DNA of 26,168 nucleotides from Candidatus Fermentibacterota bacterium. GTDB taxonomy: Bacteria; Fermentibacterota; Fermentibacteria; Fermentibacterales; Fermentibacteraceae. Positions within the stretch are counted from its first letter, which is position 1; the number at the start of each line of letters is the position of its first letter. Position numbers and translations under genes: made by a program. Location of the stretch: contig JAAYTY010000145.1 of assembly GCA_012523605.1 (NCBI GenBank), positions 1 to 26,168 of the forward strand, written 5' to 3'. A model generated the notes under the pieces. That model worked only from the letters and a program-made list of their open reading frames with translations, was not told where the DNA came from and made no database searches. Shown here in pieces: positions 7,522 to 15,614 of this stretch.

Positions 7522-7550
7522 TTTTCCCGGCTCCGCCCGGTTCGTAGTAT
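7522..7550 (+). promoter_or_regulatory. possible promoter before the GGDEF-ATPase operon
   Basis: TAGTAT (7545-7550) lies 17 bp after a poor -35 match, TTTTCC (7522-7527). The 9-mer GTAGTATTC that contains it recurs at 20179-20187, just before another gene. The 80-bp gap after rhaA and the change of function make a separate start of transcription likely, but the -35 is weak. Confidence 0.3.
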
Positions 7551-7589
7551 TCTGTAGCTCTTCGCGATGACCGCTCCAAGGGGGGATAG

Positions 7590-10500
7590 ATGGCCTCATC
7601 CTCGGCTGTGGACAAGCTCACCGGCGTGCTCACAAGGGACGTCCTGGACGAGCTGGACAACCAGTTCAGGAACCGCCCCGGGGGAGACCCGTGGTCCGTG
7701 ATGATCGTGGACGTGGACGACTTCAAGATGGTGAACGACATCCACGGCCATCTGACGGGCGACAGGGTTCTTCAGCAGGTGGCCTGGCTCCTGCTCCGCA
7801 CCGTGAGGAGTTCCGACCAGGTGATCCGGTTCGGCGGAGACGAATTCCTGGTGGTCCTGCCCTCGACTCCTACACTCCAGGCGGCCAACGTCGCGCAGCG
7901 ATTCCTCGACGACGTGGCCCGGGAGCCATTCCCCGGCGAGCTGAGGATCGGGGTCAGCCTCGGCCTCGCTGAAAGCACCGAGGGCGAGCGCACACTGTCA
8001 TCCGTCACAGGCAGGGCGGACCAGGCGCTCTACGAGTCCAAGGCCCGGGGGAAGTTCAGGATGTCCTTCTTCAGCAGGCCTGCTGCGAATCCGCAGACGC
8101 TCTCCTTCGAGCATTTCATAGACAGGCAGGCGCAGCTCAGGATTCTCAGGGCGGCCTTCGACGACATGATTTCCGGCAGGGGTGGAATGGTGCTCGTGAC
8201 CGGCGAGCCGGGCGTCGGCAAGAGCCGGCTGGCACGCGAGCTGGAGCATTACTGCACCTTCAGGGATGCCGGCTTCAGAACCGCGAAGTACGACGAGCTG
8301 GGGGGGGCTGGCCCCTTCTCGACCTTTTCCGATGCTCTCTGCGGGCTGATCGAGGATCTCCCCCTGGATGTGCGCCACGAGATATCGCAGGAGGCCGGCC
8401 CGGTTCTCCTCGAGACGTCGCTGCTCTTCCCGCCTCTGCCTCTGAGGATTTCGGACGACAGGCCGCCGCCGGACTGGGCTCGGGGCCGGATGTTCTACAC
8501 CCAGTGCCGCAGTGTGGTGAAGGCCGTATCCTGCCGGAAACCGTTCGTGCTTCTCCTCGACGACATACAGTGGGGCCGCAGCCAGGATCTCGACCTTCTC
8601 GGCTACCTGGTCCGCACCTCGGGACCCGACAGGGTTCTCTTCGTCTTCACGATGCGCAGCCCTGTCGAGCTGTTTCCGGACGTATGGGCCTGGATGAGGG
8701 GGCTGATGAAGCTGGCCCGCTCCGAAAGGATCGACCTGCAGCCGCTCGAGCGGGAGCACGCCTCGAACATGGTCATGCTGGCCCTGAAGGATTCCAGGGT
8801 GCCTCCGGCTCTGCTCGACAGGCTCATAGTCGAGAGCGGCGGGAACCCGTTCTATCTCCGCGAGCTTCTCAAGTCTCTCGTCGAGAACGGCAGGATCAGG
8901 CCTGCCGCCGGCGGAGGCTGGAGCTACGAACCCGACGGCGGCCTGCCTCTGCCGGGAAGCGTGGCCGATCTCGTGAAGTCACGTCTCGACATGCTCGATC
9001 CGGCTTCACGCGAGGTCCTGAGGATGTGCGCCCTCACGGCCGGCGGCTTCAGGCTCCTGGACCTGGCATTCCTCATGGAATCCGCGCCCATAGAGGCCGC
9101 GAGAGCCATAGAGGCCCCGCTCCTGATGGAACTCGTTCAGGAGAGCTCCACGGGCCCTGGTGACCAGCTCGTCTTCCGCTTCTGTCACGACTGCGTGCGT
9201 GCCGTTCTTCTCGAGGAGATCCCGGTAGGGCTCAGGAAGCACCTCTATACGAGGCTCGGGCGGAGATTCGAGGAGGAGTGGAGGGCAGGCGTGCCCGGCA
9301 TGCTCCAGCGGGCCGCCTACTCGTACTGCGAAGGGCTCGACAGCGCCAAGGCAGCCGAGTTCGCCCTTCTTGCGGCTGACGATGCGAAGTCCCGACAGGC
9401 CACATACGATCAGGTCTCCTGGCTGGAGAGGTATCTCGCCGCGGCAGGGGCGGGCGGCAGTGTCTCCAACGCCGACCTGCTGGCGGCCTGGCGCGAACTG
9501 GGCCGGCTGCACACGCTCCATGCCAGGATAGGCGAAGCCGAAAGCGCATTGCACAGGGCGGAGGCCTACGCCCTCTCGTCGGCCGATCTGGGAAGCATCG
9601 CACTCCTGAAGGCATCCCTGCACTTCGAGAGATCCGAGCTGGACAAGGCTCTCGCAGAATACCAGAAGGCTCTCGAGACGGATATGTCCACGGAGCAGGT
9701 GCTGAAGGCAAAGACAGGCATATCGGGGATCTGGCACGCCAAGGGGGAGACCCGCCTGGCTCTGAGCCTTCTCGACGAGGTGGAGATCCTGCTCGAAGGA
9801 ATCGAGGATGCGCGAACCAGGGCGATGCTGGAAGCCTTCTGGCTGAGCACGAAGGGAGCGATGCTCGCCCAGTCGGGCGACGACGAGAACGGCCTGGCCC
9901 TGTGCCGGCAGGCTCTGGAGTTCTACGACAGCGCCGGCGACGTCATCAGGAAGGCAAGGGCCCAGGTGGACCTGGCCATGATCCTCTCCACCTTCCCCGC
10001 CTGGGAGGAGCGGATACGGCTTCTCAAGGAGGCCATTGCCGCCTTCACGGAGACCGGCGACATCCAATCCCTCATGACCGCGACGCAGAATCTCGGCTCG
10101 GTCTATCTGGAGCTGAACCAGATAGACGCGGCGGAGGAGTGCTTCCGCAGGAGCCACGGCCTGGCCGAGGCATCCGGCTCGTCCGGGAGGATAGCAGCCG
10201 CGCTCGAGCGCCTCGGGGCTGCGGCATTCGCAAGAGGCGATTCCGAGAGCGCTCTCGAGCACTTCGAAGCGGCCGCCAGCCTGGCGGAGGACAGCGGGAT
10301 CGGTTCCATCGCGGCGATGGCCGCAGGATGGATCGCCAGGGTGATGGCGTCCACGAACTGCAGAACCGATGCCGAGACGGTTCTTGCGAGGCTCCGCGAG
10401 AGCAGACGTCCGTCGGGCATGACGGCCTGGGAGCGCAGCAGGGTTCTCTATCTCGCGGCGTGCGCGAGGCTGGCTGTCGCACGCGCTTCGCAAGGCAGAG

Positions 10501-10808
10501 GCTTGGACGAAGCCCTCGATCTGGTCCGCAGCGCGCGCTCGATCCCAGGCGGAACCGAGCTGCTCGAGAACCTGGAGATGCAGTGGATGGAGCTGACCAT
10601 CCTGGCCATGCTTGGCAGGGAGGCGGAGTCGGAGCCCCTTCTCGAAGAGGCATCCTGCCTTGCAGAGCTGTGCCTGACGGCGATAGAGAGCCCTGTCCTG
10701 CGCGAGGACTTCGCCAGACTGGAGTTCGTCTCCGGGCTCCTCGCGATGGCCGGGGAGAAGCCCGGAGCCCGGTGCCAGGGACCGGATGCCGTGCGGCAGG
10801 GCGGATGA
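7590..10808 (+). CDS. GGDEF - AAA/STAND ATPase - TPR signalling protein
   Basis: A 1072-residue soluble protein with start ATG 7590 after AAGGGGGG (7578-7585). Residues 8-160 form a GGDEF diguanylate cyclase domain with intact GGDEF (82-86) and an RxxD inhibition site (RSSD, 73-76), so it should make c-di-GMP with product feedback. Residues about 170-450 form an AAA_16-like ATPase with Walker A GEPGVGKS (205-212) and Walker B FVLLLDD (319-325) followed by IQW, as in STAND regulators related to MalT. From about residue 600 onward the chain is helical TPR-like repeats, for example in 9600-10500. In related proteins the ATPase-TPR part is usually tied to a class III cyclase, kinase or DNA-binding domain; a GGDEF in front is unusual. 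There is no HTH and no membrane segment. It overlaps galK by 4 bp. Confidence 0.88.
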   Translation: MASSSAVDKLTGVLTRDVLDELDNQFRNRPGGDPWSVMIVDVDDFKMVNDIHGHLTGDRVLQQVAWLLLRTVRSSDQVIRFGGDEFLVVLPSTPTLQAANVAQRFLDDVAREPFPGELRIGVSLGLAESTEGERTLSSVTGRADQALYESKARGKFRMSFFSRPAANPQTLSFEHFIDRQAQLRILRAAFDDMISGRGGMVLVTGEPGVGKSRLARELEHYCTFRDAGFRTAKYDELGGAGPFSTFSDALCGLIEDLPLDVRHEISQEAGPVLLETSLLFPPLPLRISDDRPPPDWARGRMFYTQCRSVVKAVSCRKPFVLLLDDIQWGRSQDLDLLGYLVRTSGPDRVLFVFTMRSPVELFPDVWAWMRGLMKLARSERIDLQPLEREHASNMVMLALKDSRVPPALLDRLIVESGGNPFYLRELLKSLVENGRIRPAAGGGWSYEPDGGLPLPGSVADLVKSRLDMLDPASREVLRMCALTAGGFRLLDLAFLMESAPIEAARAIEAPLLMELVQESSTGPGDQLVFRFCHDCVRAVLLEEIPVGLRKHLYTRLGRRFEEEWRAGVPGMLQRAAYSYCEGLDSAKAAEFALLAADDAKSRQATYDQVSWLERYLAAAGAGGSVSNADLLAAWRELGRLHTLHARIGEAESALHRAEAYALSSADLGSIALLKASLHFERSELDKALAEYQKALETDMSTEQVLKAKTGISGIWHAKGETRLALSLLDEVEILLEGIEDARTRAMLEAFWLSTKGAMLAQSGDDENGLALCRQALEFYDSAGDVIRKARAQVDLAMILSTFPAWEERIRLLKEAIAAFTETGDIQSLMTATQNLGSVYLELNQIDAAEECFRRSHGLAEASGSSGRIAAALERLGAAAFARGDSESALEHFEAAASLAEDSGIGSIAAMAAGWIARVMASTNCRTDAETVLARLRESRRPSGMTAWERSRVLYLAACARLAVARASQGRGLDEALDLVRSARSIPGGTELLENLEMQWMELTILAMLGREAESEPLLEEASCLAELCLTAIESPVLREDFARLEFVSGLLAMAGEKPGARCQGPDAVRQGG

Positions 10809-11992
10809 CCCCGGCGGAGCGAGCCGTAGCGGGTTTCCTGGAAACGTACGGCACCGCTCCGTGCATCACGGCCGTCGCTCCGGGGCGCGTCAACCTGATC
10901 GGCGAGCATACCGACTACCAGGGAGGGCTGGTCCTTCCGGTGGCGGCCGACCTCAGGACAGCGGTTGCGGCGGGGCCCGCCGGCGGCGGGATCGTGAAGG
11001 CCTGCTCGGGTCTCTTCCCGGATCCGGTGTCGTTCGACCCCGGGAGCCTGTCGCCGGGCAACCCCATCGAAGGATGGGGCCGCTATGTCGCCGGCATCGC
11101 ATGGGCGCTGTACTCGTCCGGCATGGCTGTTCCGGGCGCCGACATATACATCGAGAGCGACATTCCGCCGGGGTCCGGGCTCTCGAGCAGCGCCGCTCTG
11201 GAGGTTGCTGTGGGAATGGCCCTCTCCGCGATGGCAGGAAGCGTGTCGTGGGACGAGAGTTCCCTGAGATCGCTGGCCGGATTCTGCCAGCTCGGCGAGA
11301 ATGAATACTGCGGAGTCCCGTGCGGATCCATGGACCACCTCGCCGCATGCCTGGGAGTGTCCGGTTCGGCCCTCCTTCTGGACTGCAGAACCCTCGAGGC
11401 GTCGCCAGTGCCAATCCCCGGGGATCTCTCGATAGTCGTCTGTGACAGCGGCGAGCGTCACGATCTCTCGACCGCTGGATATCCGGGCAGGCAAGCCGAG
11501 GCCGCAGCAGCGCTGGCCTCTCTCGGAACGAGGCGCCCCGAGGTCCAATCGCTCAGGGATGCAGTGCCTGAGGATCTCGTGATTCTCGAGGAGGCTCTCG
11601 CGGCCGCCGGCGCTCCCGCCTCGGAAGCCGTGAGGCTTGTCGGCAGGGCCCGCCATATAATCGAGGAGAACAGGCGCGTGAGGCTTGCCGCCGAGGCGCT
11701 CGGCCGGGGTGACGGAGCCTCGATGGGCCGTCTGATGCGGGAATCGCACGACAGCCTGCGCGACCTGTACGGCGTATCCACTCCAGGGCTTGACGCCCTC
11801 GTGGAGGCCGCCATGGCTCTGCCCGGCTGCTTCGGCGCCAGGCTGACAGGCGGAGGCTTCGGGGGTTCTGTCGTGTGCCTTGTGGAGACGGGCGGCGTCG
11901 AGGGATTCCTGGCCGCCATGTCCGCGTTCCTTCCCGGTGGGGCGAGGCTCGTCAGACCATCGGGAGGAGCAGCGATCGAGAGGATTGGATGA
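10805..11992 (+). CDS. galK: galactokinase (GHMP family)
   Basis: It phosphorylates galactose at C1 with ATP. The 395-residue protein carries the galactokinase signature PGRVNLIGEHTDY (residues 26-38), the GHMP ATP loop GSGLSSSAAL (123-132) and the C-terminal GARLTGGGFGGSVV motif. The start ATG at 10805 overlaps the stop of the GGDEF-ATPase gene (ATGA), and the galK stop overlaps the start of the UDP-sugar pyrophosphorylase gene in the same way. A related substrate such as GalNAc or L-arabinose cannot be excluded, but the 'GEHTDY' signature and length favour galactose. The in-frame extension back to 9902 lies inside the previous gene and is not real. Confidence 0.9.
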   Translation: MTPAERAVAGFLETYGTAPCITAVAPGRVNLIGEHTDYQGGLVLPVAADLRTAVAAGPAGGGIVKACSGLFPDPVSFDPGSLSPGNPIEGWGRYVAGIAWALYSSGMAVPGADIYIESDIPPGSGLSSSAALEVAVGMALSAMAGSVSWDESSLRSLAGFCQLGENEYCGVPCGSMDHLAACLGVSGSALLLDCRTLEASPVPIPGDLSIVVCDSGERHDLSTAGYPGRQAEAAAALASLGTRRPEVQSLRDAVPEDLVILEEALAAAGAPASEAVRLVGRARHIIEENRRVRLAAEALGRGDGASMGRLMRESHDSLRDLYGVSTPGLDALVEAAMALPGCFGARLTGGGFGGSVVCLVETGGVEGFLAAMSAFLPGGARLVRPSGGAAIERIG

Positions 11993-13797
11993 AGCTCCCC
12001 GACGATCTCAAGACAGCCCTCGAGATAGCCTCGGAGCAGGAGGTGCGGGCGCTGGAGCAGCTCTGGACGGCCGGCCTGCTCGCAGGTGTGGCCGGGAAGT
12101 ACATGAGGAACGCCGGAGTCCGGGCCTGGAGAAGATTCCTCTCGGAGATCACCAGGATTGACATGGAACTCCTCGAGAGGCACAGGGAGGCACTGGCCGA
12201 TCCTTCGCACGGGATGCCGGCGCTCTCTCAGGTGAGCCCCGTGAGGTTCTCCACGTGCAGGAGGCTCTCCGCCGACGACCTCCCGGGCGGGAGGGAGGCC
12301 CTCTCGTCAAGACGGGTGGCCGCGGTAGTATTCGCCGGAGGAACGGCGACACGATTCTTCGCGCAGATGGGGGAGCTGTCCCGTGCCTTTCCCTCGGTCC
12401 CGGAAATGCTGAGGGTGAGGCCCCCCGCGCCGGGGGATCCCAAGGCGGCCTATCCCGTCACGCCTGTCATGGGCAAGAGCTTCGCATGGCGGCTCGCCGA
12501 AGAGGCGCTCTGCTGCGGGCTCGAGCACGGCAGGATGCCGGTTCTCCTGTTCATGGTCAGCGACAACACGGCTGAAATGCTGGACAGACATCTGGACATG
12601 GTTTCGCGAGCCGCCGGGATTCCCAGGACGGCTCTCTGCGCCGGCCCCAGGCAGAGGATGCTCCCGAGGCTCGACGGCGACGGCGATCTCTTGGCGAACG
12701 GCGAGGACGGTTCCCTCTACTGGACAGGAGACGGCCACGGCGGCGTCTTCGAGGCGATCCGGTCGGCTCAGGAGGGTGCGCTCGACTTCGCCGAAGGCGT
12801 GACGCTGGATGCCAGGCTGAGATCCGTCGGGGTGCGATATCTCCTCATGGGGAACGTGGACAACGCCATGCTCAGACCCTTCGAGCCGATGAGAATCGGC
12901 GCGCACACCTCTTCTGGAGCCGGCTTCACGGCAACACTGGTGAAGAGGGCCGGGTCGTCCGAGAAGGTGGGAGTTCCGGTCGTCAGACAGTCAGACGGGC
13001 GATTCGCCATAATCGAGTACAGCGAGCTCCCGCCTGAGCTCGGCTCGGCCGCGGATGGCGATGGGCAACTTCTGTTCGACTGCGCCCATGTCAACACCAA
13101 TCTGGTGTCCATCGACTCGACAAGAGCTTCCTTTCCGTTCACGCTCTACACAGGCAAGCCGGTTGACACGCCGTCGGGGAGGGTGGAGTCCAGCAGCTTC
13201 GAAAAGCTCAGCCAGAACCTCGTCTCGACCCTCGATCCCTCGAAGGTCCTGCTCCTGGCGGTCGAAAGGCGGGACTACTTCCTTCCGACCAAGAACATCA
13301 CGGGCGCCGACTCCCTCGAGGCAACGGTGCTGGCGCTCTCGGACCTGGGCAGATCCCTGCTCGCTTCTTGCGGCGCGGTCGTAGCGGGCGGGGAGGAGGG
13401 CGGGCGCCCCGCGCTGGTCGAGATCTCGCCTCTGCTCGGCACATCCGCCGGAGAGCTCGAGGGGAGGGGGATCGGGCGCGGATGGGTGATGGAACCCGGC
13501 AGCTCGATCTATCTCGGAGCAGTCGAGCCGGCGGGAGAGGGCCGCCCCTACTCCGACCGGCTGCGGATGGAGCGTGATTCCTCGCTCGTGGTGACCTCCG
13601 ACGCCCCGCTGGGCTCCATCGAGCTCGACGCCGCGACCGGGAGACTGGAGATAGACAGAGCGAAGGCCGGAAGGATCTCGATAGGCGAGGGCGCAACCGT
13701 TTCCGCGGGTACGAGGGTCCGGATCCACCTGAGGCCGGGAGAGACGTTCGTGCTGGAGCCGGGCAGTGTCGTCGACAGGGACATGAGCAACATCTAG
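11989..13797 (+). CDS. UDP-sugar pyrophosphorylase-like protein (UDPGP family)
   Basis: A 602-residue protein of the eukaryote-type nucleotidyltransferase family that includes UGP, UAP1 (AGX) and UDP-sugar pyrophosphorylase. Seen in sequence: a helical N-terminal part, then AVVFAGGTATRFF (nucleotide loop, about residues 112-124), a lysine in DPKAAYPVTPVMGKSF (K152), LLFMVSD, LLMGNVDNAML (the usual 'N.DN' metal/uridine region), and a C-terminal strand-rich domain. The nucleotide loop deviates from the family's GGxGTRxG: here it is GGTATRFF, so the third glycine is Ala and the last is Phe. The size resembles UDP-sugar pyrophosphorylases (about 600) more than UGP. Coupling to galK suggests it turns galactose-1-phosphate plus UTP into UDP-galactose. 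This is an inference; UDP-GlcNAc synthesis is the main alternative. Confidence 0.72.
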   Translation: MKLPDDLKTALEIASEQEVRALEQLWTAGLLAGVAGKYMRNAGVRAWRRFLSEITRIDMELLERHREALADPSHGMPALSQVSPVRFSTCRRLSADDLPGGREALSSRRVAAVVFAGGTATRFFAQMGELSRAFPSVPEMLRVRPPAPGDPKAAYPVTPVMGKSFAWRLAEEALCCGLEHGRMPVLLFMVSDNTAEMLDRHLDMVSRAAGIPRTALCAGPRQRMLPRLDGDGDLLANGEDGSLYWTGDGHGGVFEAIRSAQEGALDFAEGVTLDARLRSVGVRYLLMGNVDNAMLRPFEPMRIGAHTSSGAGFTATLVKRAGSSEKVGVPVVRQSDGRFAIIEYSELPPELGSAADGDGQLLFDCAHVNTNLVSIDSTRASFPFTLYTGKPVDTPSGRVESSSFEKLSQNLVSTLDPSKVLLLAVERRDYFLPTKNITGADSLEATVLALSDLGRSLLASCGAVVAGGEEGGRPALVEISPLLGTSAGELEGRGIGRGWVMEPGSSIYLGAVEPAGEGRPYSDRLRMERDSSLVVTSDAPLGSIELDAATGRLEIDRAKAGRISIGEGATVSAGTRVRIHLRPGETFVLEPGSVVDRDMSNI

Positions 13798-13811
13798 GGG
13801 TATCGGAGGGG

Positions 13812-15242
13812 ATGATGACCAGGCTCGGGGCGAATTTCGCGGCGTGCGTGCTGATCGCATCGGCGGTCTCCTGCGGGGGCAGAGGGGCTCCCGACCTCGA
13901 GGGCTACTGGGAGGGCTCGATCTCGGTACCAGGGATGGAGATCGGAATCGCGGTGGAGTTCAGGGGTTCAGGCGACTCGCTGGAAGCGTTCATCGACATC
14001 CCCGACCAGGGTGCGGAGGATCTGCCCCTGACGGGTGTCAGACAGGCCGGCGACAGCATATCGTTCCAACTGGAATCCGGCCTGGGCCTCGCCTCGTTCC
14101 ACGGAATCGCCAGCGGCGACTCGATGATCGGCTCATTCTCCCAGGGTGCCTTCGCCGGAGGATTCGAGCTGCTGAGGACTGCCCCGCCGGAGGCTCCGGT
14201 TCTGCCATACCGCAGCGAAGCCGTGACCATCCAGTGCGACGGTTATGTGATAAGCGGCACGCTCACTCTTCCCGAGGGCGGGGGGCCATTTCCCGGGGTG
14301 GTTCTGCTTTCCGGAAGCGGGCTGCAGGACCGCGACGAGACCGTCTTCGGATTCAAGGTCTTCGGCGTTCTGGCCGACAGCCTCACGAGAAACGGCATTG
14401 CGGTGCTCCGCTGCGACGACCGTGGAATCGGAGGCTCCACAGGGGACCCGGGCGGTCTGACGGATCAGATCATGGCCCAGGACGCGCTGGCCATGTTCGA
14501 CTACATGACAGGGCGCGAAGAGATCGCCCGGGACAGGGTGGGATTCCTCGGACACAGCGAGGGTTCCAGCATCGCCTTTCTGGCGGCTTCCATGCGCCCC
14601 GCCGGGGAGGTAGCCTTCGTGATAGCCATGGCCGGCCCTTCTGTCAGGGGCTACGAGATACTCCTCTCCCAGATCGAGATCATCTCGCGGCAGCAGGGGC
14701 TTTCCGAGGAGAGGATCGCTGAGGCGCTGGACGCGCAGAGGCGCGTAATGGACGTGGTTGTCGAGGGCGGGGACGTATCCGTGCTTTGGGACTTCATGCG
14801 CGAGCAGGCCAGGAAGGACCTGGAGGGGTTGACCCCCGAAGTGCTCGCGTCGCTGGGCGACACCGCCGCCTTCCTGGACAACGCCGTGGCACAGAGTCTC
14901 ATGACAATAGGAAGCGAATGGTTCCACAGGTTCGTCACTCACGATCCCGCAGGGGAGATCGGCATGGCGGAGTGCCCGGTGCTCGCGCTCTACGGCGGGA
15001 AGGACGTGCAGGTGGCCCCCGCACTCAACGAGCAGCCCATGCGCGACGCGCTCGCGGGAAACCCAGGCGGCACGGTCGAGGTGTTCCCGGGCGCAAACCA
15101 CCTTTTCCAGCCTGCAGGAACCGGAGCGGTCTCCGAGTACGCCGGCCTTCCCAGGGAGTTCGTTCCGGGTTTCACAGGCCGGATATCCAGCTGGATACTG
15201 GAAACGACGGGCGGTGCCGGGGCGGCAGGTTCAGCGCCCTGA
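13812..15242 (+). CDS. exported alpha/beta hydrolase with N-terminal beta domain
   Basis: About 476 residues. The N-terminus has a signal peptide with a lipoprotein-like end (SAVSC, Cys about residue 21), so it is probably anchored in an envelope membrane. Residues 25-125 form a beta-rich domain starting DLEGYWEGSIS. An alpha/beta-hydrolase domain follows: oxyanion region VVLLSGSG, DDRGIGGSTGD, nucleophile elbow GHSEG (S249), acid in YGGKD (D398) and catalytic His in ANHLF (H430). The full triad is present, so it should be an active esterase or peptidase; the substrate is unknown. The start is ATG 13812 or, with better spacing to GGAGG (13805-13809), the ATG at 13815. It lies 14 bp after the pyrophosphorylase gene and ends in a 12-bp convergent overlap with the VOC gene. 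Confidence 0.8.
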   Translation: MMTRLGANFAACVLIASAVSCGGRGAPDLEGYWEGSISVPGMEIGIAVEFRGSGDSLEAFIDIPDQGAEDLPLTGVRQAGDSISFQLESGLGLASFHGIASGDSMIGSFSQGAFAGGFELLRTAPPEAPVLPYRSEAVTIQCDGYVISGTLTLPEGGGPFPGVVLLSGSGLQDRDETVFGFKVFGVLADSLTRNGIAVLRCDDRGIGGSTGDPGGLTDQIMAQDALAMFDYMTGREEIARDRVGFLGHSEGSSIAFLAASMRPAGEVAFVIAMAGPSVRGYEILLSQIEIISRQQGLSEERIAEALDAQRRVMDVVVEGGDVSVLWDFMREQARKDLEGLTPEVLASLGDTAAFLDNAVAQSLMTIGSEWFHRFVTHDPAGEIGMAECPVLALYGGKDVQVAPALNEQPMRDALAGNPGGTVEVFPGANHLFQPAGTGAVSEYAGLPREFVPGFTGRISSWILETTGGAGAAGSAP

Positions 15243-15614
15243 CATGTCCCATCCGGGGTCGTCGAAGCGCTGGATCTCGATCATGCGGCCTTCGGGATCC
15301 CTGAAGAAGCAGTTGTAGATCGAGAACCCGGGATTCGGCGAAGGCATCTTCTCGCACGGCGCGCCGGCAGCGGTCAGCTTTTCGGCGACACCATCCACGT
15401 CGTCGGTCACCAGTGTTATCATGGCGCCTGCCGAGAACTCGGGAGAGGTTGTCGTACAGAATCCGAGATACGCCGATGGCGAAGTCCTGTAGATGCGGAA
15501 GACGTCCTGATCCAGCGCCAGGGGAAGGCCCAGGACGCCCCCGTAGAAGCGATGAACCAGCTCGAGATCGTCCGTATGGAAGAAGATTATCTGAGAATCG
15601 AATCCCTCACTCAT
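15231..15614 (-). CDS. VOC-fold protein (glyoxalase/bleomycin-resistance superfamily)
   Basis: A 127-residue protein with the paired beta-alpha-beta-beta-beta layout of the vicinal-oxygen-chelate fold. HTDDLELVHRFYGGVLGLPL opens the first half and FFRDPEGRMIEIQRF closes the second. His (HTDD) and the C-terminal Glu (MIEIQ) sit where VOC proteins bind a metal. The DPEG-x-x-IE motif is typical of dioxygenase- or glyoxalase-like members, but the substrate cannot be told from sequence. It is last in a minus-strand operon and starts inside the stop region of the glutaminyl cyclase gene (8-bp overlap). Its 3' end overlaps the convergent hydrolase gene by 12 bp. Confidence 0.85.
   Translation of the reverse strand: MSEGFDSQIIFFHTDDLELVHRFYGGVLGLPLALDQDVFRIYRTSPSAYLGFCTTTSPEFSAGAMITLVTDDVDGVAEKLTAAGAPCEKMPSPNPGFSIYNCFFRDPEGRMIEIQRFDDPGWDMSGR

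Noticed and set aside
7514..7540. Possible terminator after rhaA (CGGGC...GCCCG)
   Set aside because: Only 5 bp of stem with a 13-base loop and no T-tract; too weak to call.
9006..10493. 495-codon minus-strand open frame
   Set aside because: It is antisense to the TPR region, with composition typical of a shadow of a GC-rich gene and no ribosome site.
9902..10804. Extension in frame with galK (open from 9902)
   Set aside because: It overlaps the TPR part of the GGDEF-ATPase gene and does not resemble any protein. GalK starts normally at 10805.
10448..11749. 433-codon minus-strand open frame
   Set aside because: It is antisense to galK and the end of the ATPase gene; shadow of conserved coding DNA.
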